A stretch of 64,000 nt of DNA from DASULK01 sp036381835 (lineage in GTDB: Bacteria; Actinomycetota; Actinomycetes; Mycobacteriales; Micromonosporaceae). The stretch lies in the NCBI GenBank assembly GCA_036381835.1, contig DASVCA010000222.1:18386-82385 (forward strand). Reading direction: 5' to 3'. Numbering within the stretch: the stretch's first letter is position 1; each line of letters starts with the position of its first letter. Below the pieces are notes generated by a model. That model had not been told where the DNA came from, searched no databases, and saw only the letters and a list, made by a program, of their open reading frames with translations. Of this stretch, positions 43,740 to 52,009 are shown in pieces. The translations under genes were made by a program, and so were the position numbers.

Positions 43740-43853
43740 CCGAGGTCCTCCTCCAAAGCAGCAACGGGTACAGGCCCGGATAGGGTATCGGCCGAATCGC
43801 GCCGGAGGAACCGGTCAATGCTTCCACCGGGAGCGAGATCGCCCGGGAGCAAC

Positions 43854-46800
43854 CTATCGGCCCGATGCGGATAACTGCCCGACCAACCGGGCCCGCGCCA
43901 GCTCAGCCGCCCGCCGCTCACTGCGCTGTTCCGTCGCGTACGCCAAGCGCACAGCCTCCTCGACCATGGCCCGCGCCTGCTCGAACTCCCCGTTGGCGGC
44001 GAGCGCGTCGGCCAGCACCCGTGCGGCGATCACCTGGCTGCGGATGTCCTCGGCCGGCGCGACGACGGCTCGCCCGGCCCAGTCGAGCGCCTGCTCGCGC
44101 TGCCCGTCGGCGAGCAGCGCGGCGGCGTACCGAGCCATGATCTGCCGCCGCGAGATGAGCAGCGCCGGTGCCCGCGCCGCGGCCAGCGGAGCGAGCAGCC
44201 CCAGCGCGGTACCCGGGTCGTCAGCCGCGAGCCGGGCGGTGGCGAGCAGCACCTGCGGGGCGGCCTGGGCCGGAGCCAGCGGGTTGTGCGGCTCCACCGC
44301 CGCCTGCACGGCCCGCGCGTCCGCTTCAGCCCCGGCCACGTCGCCGCTCTCCAGCGCCACGAACCCCCGCAACGTCCCGGCCATTCCGGTGAGCAGCGGA
44401 TGCGGGATGCGTCTGGCGAGCTCCAAGGCTTCGGTCAGCAGATCCGCGGCGTGCACCGGCTCGTTCAACCCCCGCGCCACGACACCGCGCACCACCAGGG
44501 CGAAGCCCCGCCCCCAGTCGTCGGACACGGCGGCAAAGTCCCGGTAGGCCCCGCGCGCCTCCTGATCGGCCTCGGCGAGGTCGCCGAGTTCCGCGGACGC
44601 GTACGCGGCCACCGCCCGCAGCGTGCCCACCGCCCAACCGGCGCTCCAGCGTTCGCCGAAGGGCAGAAAGATCCGGGCGAGCCGACGAGCCTCGGTGAGC
44701 CGACCGGCCAGCATCCGGGTGAAGGCGGTGGTTCCGCGCAGCCACGCCCGTCCCACCGGATCGTGCAACTCGGCGAAGAACCGAGCGGCACGCCCGAGCA
44801 CCGCGTCCGCCCCCGCGAAATCCCCCCGGGTCGCGGTCACCCAGGCCAGATTCTGCAGCGACCAGGCTTGGCCACGCCGGTTGCCCGCCTGCAGGTCGAT
44901 CTGGTACGCGGCGGCGAAACGACTGCTCGACTGCGCCAGCCGCCCGTTGAGATAGTCGAACACGCCGAGCCGCCGCATCGCCTCGGAACGTTCGTTGGGC
45001 AGTTCGGCCGCGGTCGCCACCTGCAACGCCTCCTGCCAGACGTCCGCCGCCCGCTGCTGTTCGCCGAGCGCACGGTGCGCCCGACCGGCGATCAGCAGCG
45101 CCCCGGCCCGGGAGGCGGCATCGTCTCCGGCATCCGCCGCCACCTTCTCCGCGCTGACCAGCGCGTCCGTGATCCTGCCGGCCTGCAGCAGCACCCGCGC
45201 CCGCACCAACCGGTCCGGCCGGGACAGCTGCCCGCCGGCGAGCGCCGCCGCCCGGTCGAGGTATTCCAGGGCCACCGTCGGCTCGCCGGCGAGCATCGCC
45301 CGGCGGGCGGCCCGGCCGAGCGCGGCGACCCCGAGCGGCGCGACGGCCCGCGCCGGATTGTCGGACCGCAGTCCGACCTCATCGGCGAGCCGGGTCGCCC
45401 GTTCGACATGCTCGGCGATGAACGTGTCCCGTACCGCCAGCGGCAGCCCCTCCGGCGCGGCCCGCTCGGCCTGCGCCGCAGCCCAGCCGGCGAGGATCGC
45501 ATGTCGTTCGGCGAGGTCCGCTTTGCCGATCCCGGCGTAGGCCGCCTCGCGAAGCAACGGTGTGGTGAAGGCGTACCCGTTGTCCTGCCGGTGCAGCATC
45601 CGCCGCTGGCGCAACTCGTCGATCGCCCGCTCGAACTCGACCACCGCCACCGCGGCCGGGCGCCCGTCGCGGCCGCCGCGCCGCTCGCGCAGCGCCGTCA
45701 GCGCACCGGCGGGCACGGTATCGCCGACCACCGCGGCGTCGCGCAGTACCGTCCGGGCCGCGGCGGGCAGCGCGTCGATCCGCGCCGCGAGTACCGCGGC
45801 GAGGTCCCGGGAGAGCAGTCGACTGCCCAGCGAACCGCGAGCCAACCGCCAGGTGCCCGCAGCCGTCGAACCGGCCACCGGCGTCAACGCCCCGCGCTCC
45901 CGCAGCAGGGTGACCAGTTCGGCGAGGTAGAAGGGATTGCCCTGGGCGGTGGCAAGCAGACGGTCGGTGTCCGTCTGGGGCAGCCGGCCGCCACCGAGGT
46001 ACGCGGTGAGCAGACGCGCCGCATCGGCGCCGCGCAACGGCGGCAGGGTGTGCACCTCCGCGTCCGGGATCCGGGTCAGCACGCCCGCGGTCCGGACCAG
46101 CTCCGGGCGGCCCAGCAGCAGCACCAGCACCGGCCCGGTCAGGTGCGACAACATCACGCCCAAGGCGTCGATCGTCTCCGGGAGGCCGTCGTGCAGATCG
46201 TCGATGATCACCACCAGGGGTGTCTCGGCGGCGAGTGCCGCGAGCAGACCGGCGACCGCCGCCGGTATCGGGTCCGGCTTGGCCGCCGCATTGGCCGGCC
46301 CCCACTCGGCGCTGGCCTCCGGCCCGGCCGAGACGGGCAGTTCCCCGTACCCGAGCAGGGACAGCAGAAGGTCGACGGCTATCGGCGGGGCGCCGGGACG
46401 GTGTCGGGCCAATCGCTCACCGAGCCGACGCAGCCGTTCCTCAACCGCAGCGCGGGTGAGCGCGGTCGACGACTCACCCGGTAGGCCGGCGGCGGCGCGC
46501 ACCAGATCGGCGAGCGGGCCGAGTCGGCGCCGCTCACCGAAGGCGACGCAGCGAACCGAGAGCACCCGGGTGCCGGTTCGCGCCCCGGTACGCCCGGAGC
46601 CGAGCTCATAGCTTGCGGCCACCCGCTCCGCCTCCGCGGCGAATCGCGTCTTGCCGAGCCCGGCCTCGGCCGTCATCACCAGCACCCGCGGCTCACCTCG
46701 ATCGATGACCTCGGCGAGGCGGCCGGCGAATCTCCCGATCTCGGATTCCCGTCCGACGAACGGCGCCTCGTCCCCGAGACTGGACCGGGTGCCCGGGGCG

Positions 46801-47447
46801 TCCAGCAGGCCCAGCAGCTCATACGCCTCGACCGGCTCCCGCTTGCCCTTGAGCCGCAGCGGGCGCAGCCGGCGCCAGGATGTGACGTGCCGGGTGGCGG
46901 CGGCGGTGCGGGCACCGGCCCAGACCGTGCCGACGGCGGAGGCGTCGGCCAGCCGAGCGGCGGTGTTCACGGTGTCGCCGATCACCGTGTACTCGATGGC
47001 GGCCTGCACCCCGGCGACCACCTCGCCGGTGTTGAGGCCGACCCGCAGGCCCAGCGGCGCCCCGCCGCCCTGTTCGTCGTCGAGCACGCGGCGCACCGCC
47101 CGCTGCATCGCCAGCGCGGCCCGTACCGCGCGTTCCGCGTCGTCCTCGTGGGCCACCGGCGCGCCGAACACCGCCATGATCCCGTCACCGGTGAGTTTGT
47201 CGACGTGCCCGCCGAACGTGCGGACCGCGGCCGCGAGCGCGGCCAGCACGCGGTCGGTGACCGCGCCGACCCGCTCGGGGTCGAGATCCTCCGACCAGGA
47301 GGTGAAGTCGGACAGATCGCCGAAGAGGACGGTCACCACGCGCCGCTCGGTGGCCGGCAGGGTCGCCGCGGCGGGGAGCGCGGCCCCGCAGTGGTGGCAG
47401 AACCGCGCCCTGGGTACGGGAACGGTTCCGCACATGGGGCAGGTCAC
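43854..47447 (-). CDS. Adenylate cyclase–AAA ATPase–TPR signalling protein
   Basis: A 1197-residue protein. A zinc ribbon (C3, C6, C17, C20) leads into a class III cyclase domain with all catalytic residues: metal ligands D44 and D88, ATP-selecting K84 and D158, transition-state N161 and R165 (GDTVNTAARL). Next comes an AAA/STAND-type ATPase (EAGLGKTRFAAE, then VVIIDDLHD) and a C-terminal half of TPR-like helices. It should make cAMP under control of the ATPase and TPR module, as in M. tuberculosis Rv0386/Rv1358-type proteins, though no C-terminal DNA-binding domain is visible here. The GTG at 47447 overlaps the upstream MBL stop. A TTA codon lies at 43872-43874, six codons before the stop. 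Confidence 0.9.
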   Translation of the reverse strand: MTCPMCGTVPVPRARFCHHCGAALPAAATLPATERRVVTVLFGDLSDFTSWSEDLDPERVGAVTDRVLAALAAAVRTFGGHVDKLTGDGIMAVFGAPVAHEDDAERAVRAALAMQRAVRRVLDDEQGGGAPLGLRVGLNTGEVVAGVQAAIEYTVIGDTVNTAARLADASAVGTVWAGARTAAATRHVTSWRRLRPLRLKGKREPVEAYELLGLLDAPGTRSSLGDEAPFVGRESEIGRFAGRLAEVIDRGEPRVLVMTAEAGLGKTRFAAEAERVAASYELGSGRTGARTGTRVLSVRCVAFGERRRLGPLADLVRAAAGLPGESSTALTRAAVEERLRRLGERLARHRPGAPPIAVDLLLSLLGYGELPVSAGPEASAEWGPANAAAKPDPIPAAVAGLLAALAAETPLVVIIDDLHDGLPETIDALGVMLSHLTGPVLVLLLGRPELVRTAGVLTRIPDAEVHTLPPLRGADAARLLTAYLGGGRLPQTDTDRLLATAQGNPFYLAELVTLLRERGALTPVAGSTAAGTWRLARGSLGSRLLSRDLAAVLAARIDALPAAARTVLRDAAVVGDTVPAGALTALRERRGGRDGRPAAVAVVEFERAIDELRQRRMLHRQDNGYAFTTPLLREAAYAGIGKADLAERHAILAGWAAAQAERAAPEGLPLAVRDTFIAEHVERATRLADEVGLRSDNPARAVAPLGVAALGRAARRAMLAGEPTVALEYLDRAAALAGGQLSRPDRLVRARVLLQAGRITDALVSAEKVAADAGDDAASRAGALLIAGRAHRALGEQQRAADVWQEALQVATAAELPNERSEAMRRLGVFDYLNGRLAQSSSRFAAAYQIDLQAGNRRGQAWSLQNLAWVTATRGDFAGADAVLGRAARFFAELHDPVGRAWLRGTTAFTRMLAGRLTEARRLARIFLPFGERWSAGWAVGTLRAVAAYASAELGDLAEADQEARGAYRDFAAVSDDWGRGFALVVRGVVARGLNEPVHAADLLTEALELARRIPHPLLTGMAGTLRGFVALESGDVAGAEADARAVQAAVEPHNPLAPAQAAPQVLLATARLAADDPGTALGLLAPLAAARAPALLISRRQIMARYAAALLADGQREQALDWAGRAVVAPAEDIRSQVIAARVLADALAANGEFEQARAMVEEAVRLAYATEQRSERRAAELARARLVGQLSASGR

Positions 47448-48262
47448 AGCGTGTCCAACCCCATCGTGCCCGGTGCAGATTCCCCGGTCTGTCGGGTCAG
47501 GTACTTCAGTTGGGCCCGGACCGTCCACTCGGCGGCCGGCCACAGCGAACGATCGACGTCGGCGTAGATCGTTGCGACGACGTCCTGCACCGTCTGCGCC
47601 CCGTCGGCAAGCGCCTGTCGAACCTGGTCGAGCCGGGCCCGCCGGTGGGCCAGATAGAACCGGGCGGCCGCGCCGCAGTCGGCCAGCGCCGGCCCGTGGC
47701 CCGGCAGTGCGGGCACCCCGTCATACGCCGCCAACAGTTCGAGGCTGTCGAGGTAGGCGCCCAGATCTCCATCCGGCTCGGCGATGACGGTCGTACCGCG
47801 GCCGAGGATGGTGTCTCCGGTGAAGATCACCTTGACGTCGGCGTGCTCGGCGAGGAAACACACCGAGTCCGCGGTGTGACCGGGCGTCGCCAGCGCGGTC
47901 AGCCGTACCTCGCCGGCGGTGAACACCGCGCCCGCGGTGACGGGAGGATGACCCGGGACCGGGCCGAACACCCGGGCGTCGACCCGTTCGGCCAACTCGA
48001 CCACACCGCCGACATGGTCCGGATGCCCGTGCGTGACCAGGATCGACGAGATCGGCACGTGCTTCGCGATGGCTTCCAGATGCCCGTCCTCGGCGGTGCC
48101 CGGGTCGATGACGATCGCGCCCGCCGCCCCGGGGGCACGCACCACCCAGGTATTCGTGCCGTCCAGGGTCAGCGGACCGGGATTGGGTGCGCGCAGCAGG
48201 CTCACCCAGCCCGGTAGCTGGTCCGCAAGCGCCGCCGCCGGCGCGGTCACGTGCCCCGTCAT
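47444..48262 (-). CDS. Metallo-beta-lactamase-fold hydrolase
   Basis: A 272-residue protein with the MBL motif THGHPDHVGG (about residues 83-92), a second metal ligand region at TPGHTADS, GDTILG, and a PGHGP segment. A C-terminal winged-helix-like part (RARLDQVRQALADGAQTVQDV) is typical of LACTB2-type hydrolases. No signal peptide is present, so it acts in the cytoplasm; the substrate is unknown, perhaps RNA or a thioester. It equals Rv3677c by order. Its stop overlaps the cyclase start, an arrangement that ties the two genes together. Confidence 0.88.
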   Translation of the reverse strand: MTGHVTAPAAALADQLPGWVSLLRAPNPGPLTLDGTNTWVVRAPGAAGAIVIDPGTAEDGHLEAIAKHVPISSILVTHGHPDHVGGVVELAERVDARVFGPVPGHPPVTAGAVFTAGEVRLTALATPGHTADSVCFLAEHADVKVIFTGDTILGRGTTVIAEPDGDLGAYLDSLELLAAYDGVPALPGHGPALADCGAAARFYLAHRRARLDQVRQALADGAQTVQDVVATIYADVDRSLWPAAEWTVRAQLKYLTRQTGESAPGTMGLDTL

Positions 48263-48298
48263 GGCTGCGATGGTACGTCCCGCGCGCGGCGGACAGCC

Positions 48299-48757
48299 TC
48301 AGGCGATCTCTACGATGGCCTCGATCTCCACCGGGGCGCCCAGCGGCAGTTCAGCGACCCCGACCGCGCTTCGCGCATGCCGTCCGGCCTCTCCGAAAAC
48401 CGCGCCGAACAGCTCCGAGGCGCCGTTGACCACGCCCGGCTGGCCGGTGAAGCCGTCGGCGGAGGCGACGAAACCGGTCAGCTTGACGACCTTGACGACC
48501 CGCTCCAGCCCGACCAGGGCGTCGATCGCGGCGAGGGCGTTGAGCGCGCACTGCCGGGCGAGATCCTTCGCCTGTTCGGGCGAGACGCCGCCGCCGACCT
48601 TGCCGGTCGCGAGCAGCTTGCCGTCGGCCATCGGCAGCTGGCCGGAGACGTACACGTACTGCCCCGACTGCACCGCCGGAACGTACGCCGCCACCGGCGG
48701 CACCACCTCGGGCAGGCTCAGCCCCAGCTCGGCGAGCTTCGCGTGCGGGCCGCTCAT
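48299..48757 (-). CDS. RidA/YjgF-family protein
   Basis: A 152-residue protein of the Rid family: QSGQYVYVSGQLPM near the start, a central QCALNALAAIDAL helix and a closing VGVAELPLGAPVEIEAIVEI. The arginine that Rid deaminases use to bind enamine intermediates is not evident where expected near the end (there is ARSAVGVAELP), so activity is uncertain. ATG 48757 overlaps the stop of the small gene upstream. It corresponds to Rv3678c. Confidence 0.88.
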   Translation of the reverse strand: MSGPHAKLAELGLSLPEVVPPVAAYVPAVQSGQYVYVSGQLPMADGKLLATGKVGGGVSPEQAKDLARQCALNALAAIDALVGLERVVKVVKLTGFVASADGFTGQPGVVNGASELFGAVFGEAGRHARSAVGVAELPLGAPVEIEAIVEIA

Positions 48758-48909
48758 TGCTTCGCCCGCTTCAGGTAGGCGACGAGCTGCTCCGGGTTCG
48801 GCCCCGGAACGACAGCGACCAGCTCCCAGCCGTCCTCGCCCCAGGTGTCGAGGATCTGTTTGGTCGCATGGACCAGCAGCGGCACCGTGGCGTACTCCCA
48901 CTTCTGCAT
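48754..48909 (-). CDS. DUF4177 small protein
   Basis: A 51-residue protein beginning MQKWEYATVPL and containing ILDTWGEDGWELVAVVPGP, the pattern of DUF4177 proteins. It corresponds to Rv3678A in the same position before the RidA gene, with which it overlaps by ATGA. Its role is unknown. The conservation of the Trp-Glu-Tyr and Gly-Trp-Glu-Leu elements and the coupling make it a real gene despite its size. Confidence 0.85.
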   Translation of the reverse strand: MQKWEYATVPLLVHATKQILDTWGEDGWELVAVVPGPNPEQLVAYLKRAKQ

Positions 48910-48995
48910 CGGAAGTCAGCTCCCTTGTCACGGGATGTCCTACCGCGACAGCCTACGGCCTGCTCGGACCGCGCTGACCGACGACTCCCGTCCCG

Positions 48996-49103
48996 ATGCG
49001 GAACGCTAGGCGGCTGCGGTGGCTCGACCCACCCCGGGTGCGGGCGGACCTGACGTTCACGGTGGTGCGGCGCACGGGCCGGCCGGTTTGTGAGGTCGGC
49101 TAG
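48996..49103 (+). CDS. Possible 35-codon small ORF
   Basis: The frame ATG 48996 to TAG 49103 encodes a basic 35-residue peptide (MRNARRLRWLDPPRVRADL... ending RPVCEVG). It has GC-rich third positions like its neighbours but no clear ribosome-binding site. It lies between the divergent DUF4177 and ArsA genes, in a 220-base stretch otherwise expected to hold promoters. It could be chance in GC-rich DNA. Confidence 0.25.
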   Translation: MRNARRLRWLDPPRVRADLTFTVVRRTGRPVCEVG

Positions 49104-49129
49104 CGGTCGGGGCTGGCTAGGCTCGAAGC

Positions 49130-50104
49130 GTGGGTGACGCAACGGCCGACCACGGGACGCGGGCCTGGCCAGCCCGACTGCACGTGATCACCGGGAAGGG
49201 CGGCACCGGGAAGACCACGGTCGCGGCCGCGCTGGCGCTGGCCCTCGCGACCGGGGGACGCCGCACCCTGCTGGTGGAGGTCGAGGGCCGCCAGGGGATC
49301 GCGCAGCTGTTCGGCACCGGGCCTCTGCCGTACGAGGAGCGGCAGATCGCCAGCGTGCCAGGCGGCGGCGAGGTACGGGCGTTGGCCGTGGACCCCGAGG
49401 CGGCGCTGCTCGAGTACCTGGACATGTTCTACAAGTTGGGGGCGGCGGGACGGGCGCTGCGCAAGTTCGGGGCGATCGACTTCGCCACCACCATCGCCCC
49501 CGGGCTGCGGGACGTACTGCTGACCGGCAAGGTCAAGGAGGCCACCACCCGTACGGTCGGGCACCGAAGGGTCTACGACGCGGTGATCCTGGACGCACCG
49601 CCGACGGGACGGATCGGTCGGTTCCTCAACGTCACGGCGGAGACCGCGCGGCTGGCCAAGGTCGGCCCGATCAAGACCCAGAGCGAGGGGGTGGCGGCGC
49701 TGCTGCGCTCTCCGATGACCGCGGTGCATGTCGTCACCCTGCTCGAGGAGATGCCGGTGCAGGAGACCCTGGATGCCATCGCCGAGCTCACCGGGCTCGG
49801 CACCCCGGTCGGCCGGGTGATCGTCAACGGCACCCGCACGCCGCTCACCGCCGGCCGGATCAGTCAGGCGCAGCTGCGCAGGGGTCTGGCCGCCGCCGGA
49901 CTGCCCACCGATCGGGCGACCGTCGCGGGGCTGCTCGCGGAGGCCCGCGACTACCTCGCCCGGCAGGCGTTGGAGGAGTCGCTGCGGGCCGACCTCGCCG
50001 AGTCCGGTCTCCCCCTCGTCGAGCTTCCGCTGCTGCCGCAGGGCATCGACCGGGCCGCCCTGGACACCCTGGCCGCTGCGCTCGCCAGCTCACATCCGGC
50101 TTGA
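49130..50104 (+). CDS. ArsA/GET3-family ATPase, first of a pair
   Basis: A 324-residue ATPase with the deviant P-loop GKGGTGKTT (about residues 22-30) and a switch segment DAPPTGRIGRFLNV. It lacks the metal-binding cysteines of true arsenite pumps, so it is not an arsenical ATPase in the classical sense. It corresponds to Rv3679, which works with its neighbour as an anion-ATPase pair of unclear cargo, possibly membrane-protein targeting or redox sensing with WhiB4. The GTG at 49130 gives VGDATADHG. Confidence 0.85.
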   Translation: MGDATADHGTRAWPARLHVITGKGGTGKTTVAAALALALATGGRRTLLVEVEGRQGIAQLFGTGPLPYEERQIASVPGGGEVRALAVDPEAALLEYLDMFYKLGAAGRALRKFGAIDFATTIAPGLRDVLLTGKVKEATTRTVGHRRVYDAVILDAPPTGRIGRFLNVTAETARLAKVGPIKTQSEGVAALLRSPMTAVHVVTLLEEMPVQETLDAIAELTGLGTPVGRVIVNGTRTPLTAGRISQAQLRRGLAAAGLPTDRATVAGLLAEARDYLARQALEESLRADLAESGLPLVELPLLPQGIDRAALDTLAAALASSHPA

Positions 50105-50140
50105 TCGGCACGGGCACCGCCCGCCCGATACGCTCGAACC

Positions 50141-51310
50141 GTGCCTGCCGTCCACGTAGCGACCGCCCCGCGCCTGGATGTCGACCGGATCCTCGGCGAC
50201 CCACGGGTGCGGATCCTGGTGTGCTGCGGTGCCGGCGGGGTCGGCAAGACGACCACGGCCGCCGCGCTCGCGCTGCGGGCCGCGGAGCAGCACGGCCGCC
50301 GAACCGTCGTGCTCACCATCGACCCGGCCCGTCGGCTCGCCCAGTCCCTCGGGCTGACCGAACTCGACAACACGCCGCGCCCGGTCAAGGGTGTCGAGCC
50401 GGCGGAGGTCGGCGAGGACGGCTCACGCGGATCGCTGCACGCCATGATGCTGGATATGAAGCGCACGTTCGATGACATCGTGCTGGCGCACACCGATCCG
50501 GTCCGTGCGGAGGAGATCTTCGCCAACCCGTTCTACCAGGCGATGAGCTCGACTTTCGCGGGTACGCAGGAGTACATGGCGATGGAGAAGCTCGGCCAGC
50601 TCCACGCCCGAGGCGAGTGGGACCTGATCGTGGTGGACACGCCGCCGTCACGTTCGGCGCTGGATTTCCTGGACGCGCCCGCCCGACTGTCCCGCTTCCT
50701 CGACGGCCGGATGCTCCGTCTGCTGCTGGCTCCGGCCCGCACCGGAGGCCGCAGCATGCTGGGCCTCGTCACGGCGTCCTTCGGGGTGTTCTCCCGGGTC
50801 GTGCAGAAGATCCTCGGCGCGCAACTGCTGACCGACCTGTCGGGTTTCGTCGCCGCGTTCGACTCGATGTTCGGCGGGTTCCGGCAGCGTGCCGAGCAGA
50901 CGTACCGAATCCTGCAGGCCCCAGAGACGGCGTTCCTGCTGGTCGCGGCGCCGGAGCCGGATGCGATCCGGGAGGCGGCATACTTCGCGGAACGGCTCGG
51001 CACGGAGCGGATGCCGCTGGCCGGGCTGGTGCTGAACCGGGTGCACCGGAACGTGGTCGACCACCCGAGCCCGGCGGAAAGCCTTGCCGCGGCCGAACGT
51101 CTGGAGGTGACCGGCGAACACGCGGGGGCGGCTGCCGCGCTCCGGGTGCACGCCCTCCTCGCCCAGCAGGCGGTACGGGAGCAGCGGGTGGCTGCGGCGT
51201 TCACCGAGGCCTTTCCGCATGTGCCGGTCGCGGCGGTGACAGCGCAGCCCGTCGACGTACACGACGTCGACGGGCTGCGTACGATAGGCGCGGCGATCAG
51301 CCGGTCGTGA
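50141..51310 (+). CDS. ArsA/GET3-family ATPase, second of a pair
   Basis: A 389-residue partner of the preceding gene with P-loop GAGGVGKTT (about residues 31-39), IDPARRLAQSLGL and DTPPSRSALDFLDAP switch II. It has a larger helical insert (LHAMMLDMKRTFDDIV and on) than its partner. It corresponds to Rv3680. The start (VPAVHVATAP at 50141) follows the first gene by 36 bases. Its last 14 bases overlap the whiB gene on the opposite strand. Confidence 0.87.
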   Translation: MPAVHVATAPRLDVDRILGDPRVRILVCCGAGGVGKTTTAAALALRAAEQHGRRTVVLTIDPARRLAQSLGLTELDNTPRPVKGVEPAEVGEDGSRGSLHAMMLDMKRTFDDIVLAHTDPVRAEEIFANPFYQAMSSTFAGTQEYMAMEKLGQLHARGEWDLIVVDTPPSRSALDFLDAPARLSRFLDGRMLRLLLAPARTGGRSMLGLVTASFGVFSRVVQKILGAQLLTDLSGFVAAFDSMFGGFRQRAEQTYRILQAPETAFLLVAAPEPDAIREAAYFAERLGTERMPLAGLVLNRVHRNVVDHPSPAESLAAAERLEVTGEHAGAAAALRVHALLAQQAVREQRVAAAFTEAFPHVPVAAVTAQPVDVHDVDGLRTIGAAISRS

Positions 51311-51611
51311 CCAGGCTCTTGTCCTTGGCTCGGTTCTTCTCGTTCTCCCGCATCGCCGCTTCGAAGAGCTTGCGCCAGCTGGAGACCTGCGGGTGCCGGC
51401 GCAGCAGGGCGCGGCGCTCCCGCTCGGTCATCCCCCCCCAGACACCGAATTCGATGCGGTTGTCGAGCGCATCGGCCAGGCACTCGTACCGCACCGGACA
51501 GCCGCGGCAGATTCGCTTCGCCACGTTCTGCTCGGCGCCTTGCACGAACAGCGCGTCCGGGTCACCGTCCTGACACGCCGCCAGCGAGGGCCAGTCTGTG
51601 ATCATGCCCAT
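51297..51611 (-). CDS. whiB4: WhiB-family iron-sulfur regulator (WhiB4/WblA type)
   Basis: A 104-residue redox-sensing transcription factor. The four cluster cysteines are in AACQDGDP, RICRGCP and YECL; the helix-turn segment GVWGGMTERERRALLRR binds DNA. The tail is long and charged. Position next to two ArsA ATPases and ponA2 matches WhiB4 of mycobacteria and WblA of Streptomyces, which modulate redox and antioxidant genes or development. ATG 51611 (MGMITDWPS) was chosen because of GGGGGGACG upstream; a second ATG at 51605 is possible. A divergent region of 398 bases separates it from ponA2. Confidence 0.92.
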   Translation of the reverse strand: MGMITDWPSLAACQDGDPDALFVQGAEQNVAKRICRGCPVRYECLADALDNRIEFGVWGGMTERERRALLRRHPQVSSWRKLFEAAMRENEKNRAKDKSLVTTG

Positions 51612-52009
51612 CGGTTCACGTCCCCCCTTGTTACCGACTCCTGCCAACCCCCCGGTCGGCGTATCCCCGAACCACCCGCGACGGGCGTCCCCACGGCGTC
51701 GCGGTGGTGTTGAACGTCGTCGCCCATCATGCTCCGTAGTCAACCCACTACGCAACGTTGTCGGCCAAATCTACCAAACTGGGCGCTCTCCACTTTTCTC
51801 CCCACTGACCGGCGGTCGGTACCGGACTCGCACTTACCCCGGAGCCGATCGGCGAAAACGCCTCGAGTTCCACCCGGAGGGAGGAAACTCGACAGTGTCC
51901 GCAGTTCGCGCACCGAGAATCCTGCGCTTAGCACAACGAGGTCGGAGCCCGCAGGAAATGGGGAACCTGCGGGACGGCACCGTATCGGCGCGTCGCGTAC
52001 CCTGACGGG
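51612..52009. promoter_or_regulatory. Divergent whiB4-ponA2 regulatory region
   Basis: 398 bases without a gene. It holds an inverted repeat CGTAGT 51735-51740 with ACTACG 51747-51752 about 125 bases before whiB4, and a leader hairpin 36 bases before ponA2: CCCGCAGG 51948-51955 with CCTGCGGG 51966-51973. Between them are AT-richer patches around 51770-51800 that could be promoters, but I see no convincing -35/-10 pair. Confidence 0.45.

Noticed and set aside
44286..46484. 732-codon frame opposite the cyclase/AAA/TPR gene
   Set aside because: Low-complexity Arg/Pro-rich translation typical of the complementary strand of a GC-rich gene.
49130..51310. Arsenite efflux function for the ArsA-like pair
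   Set aside because: The metal-binding cysteines of ArsA are not visible and no arsB/arsR genes are nearby; the pair matches the Rv3679-Rv3680 type.
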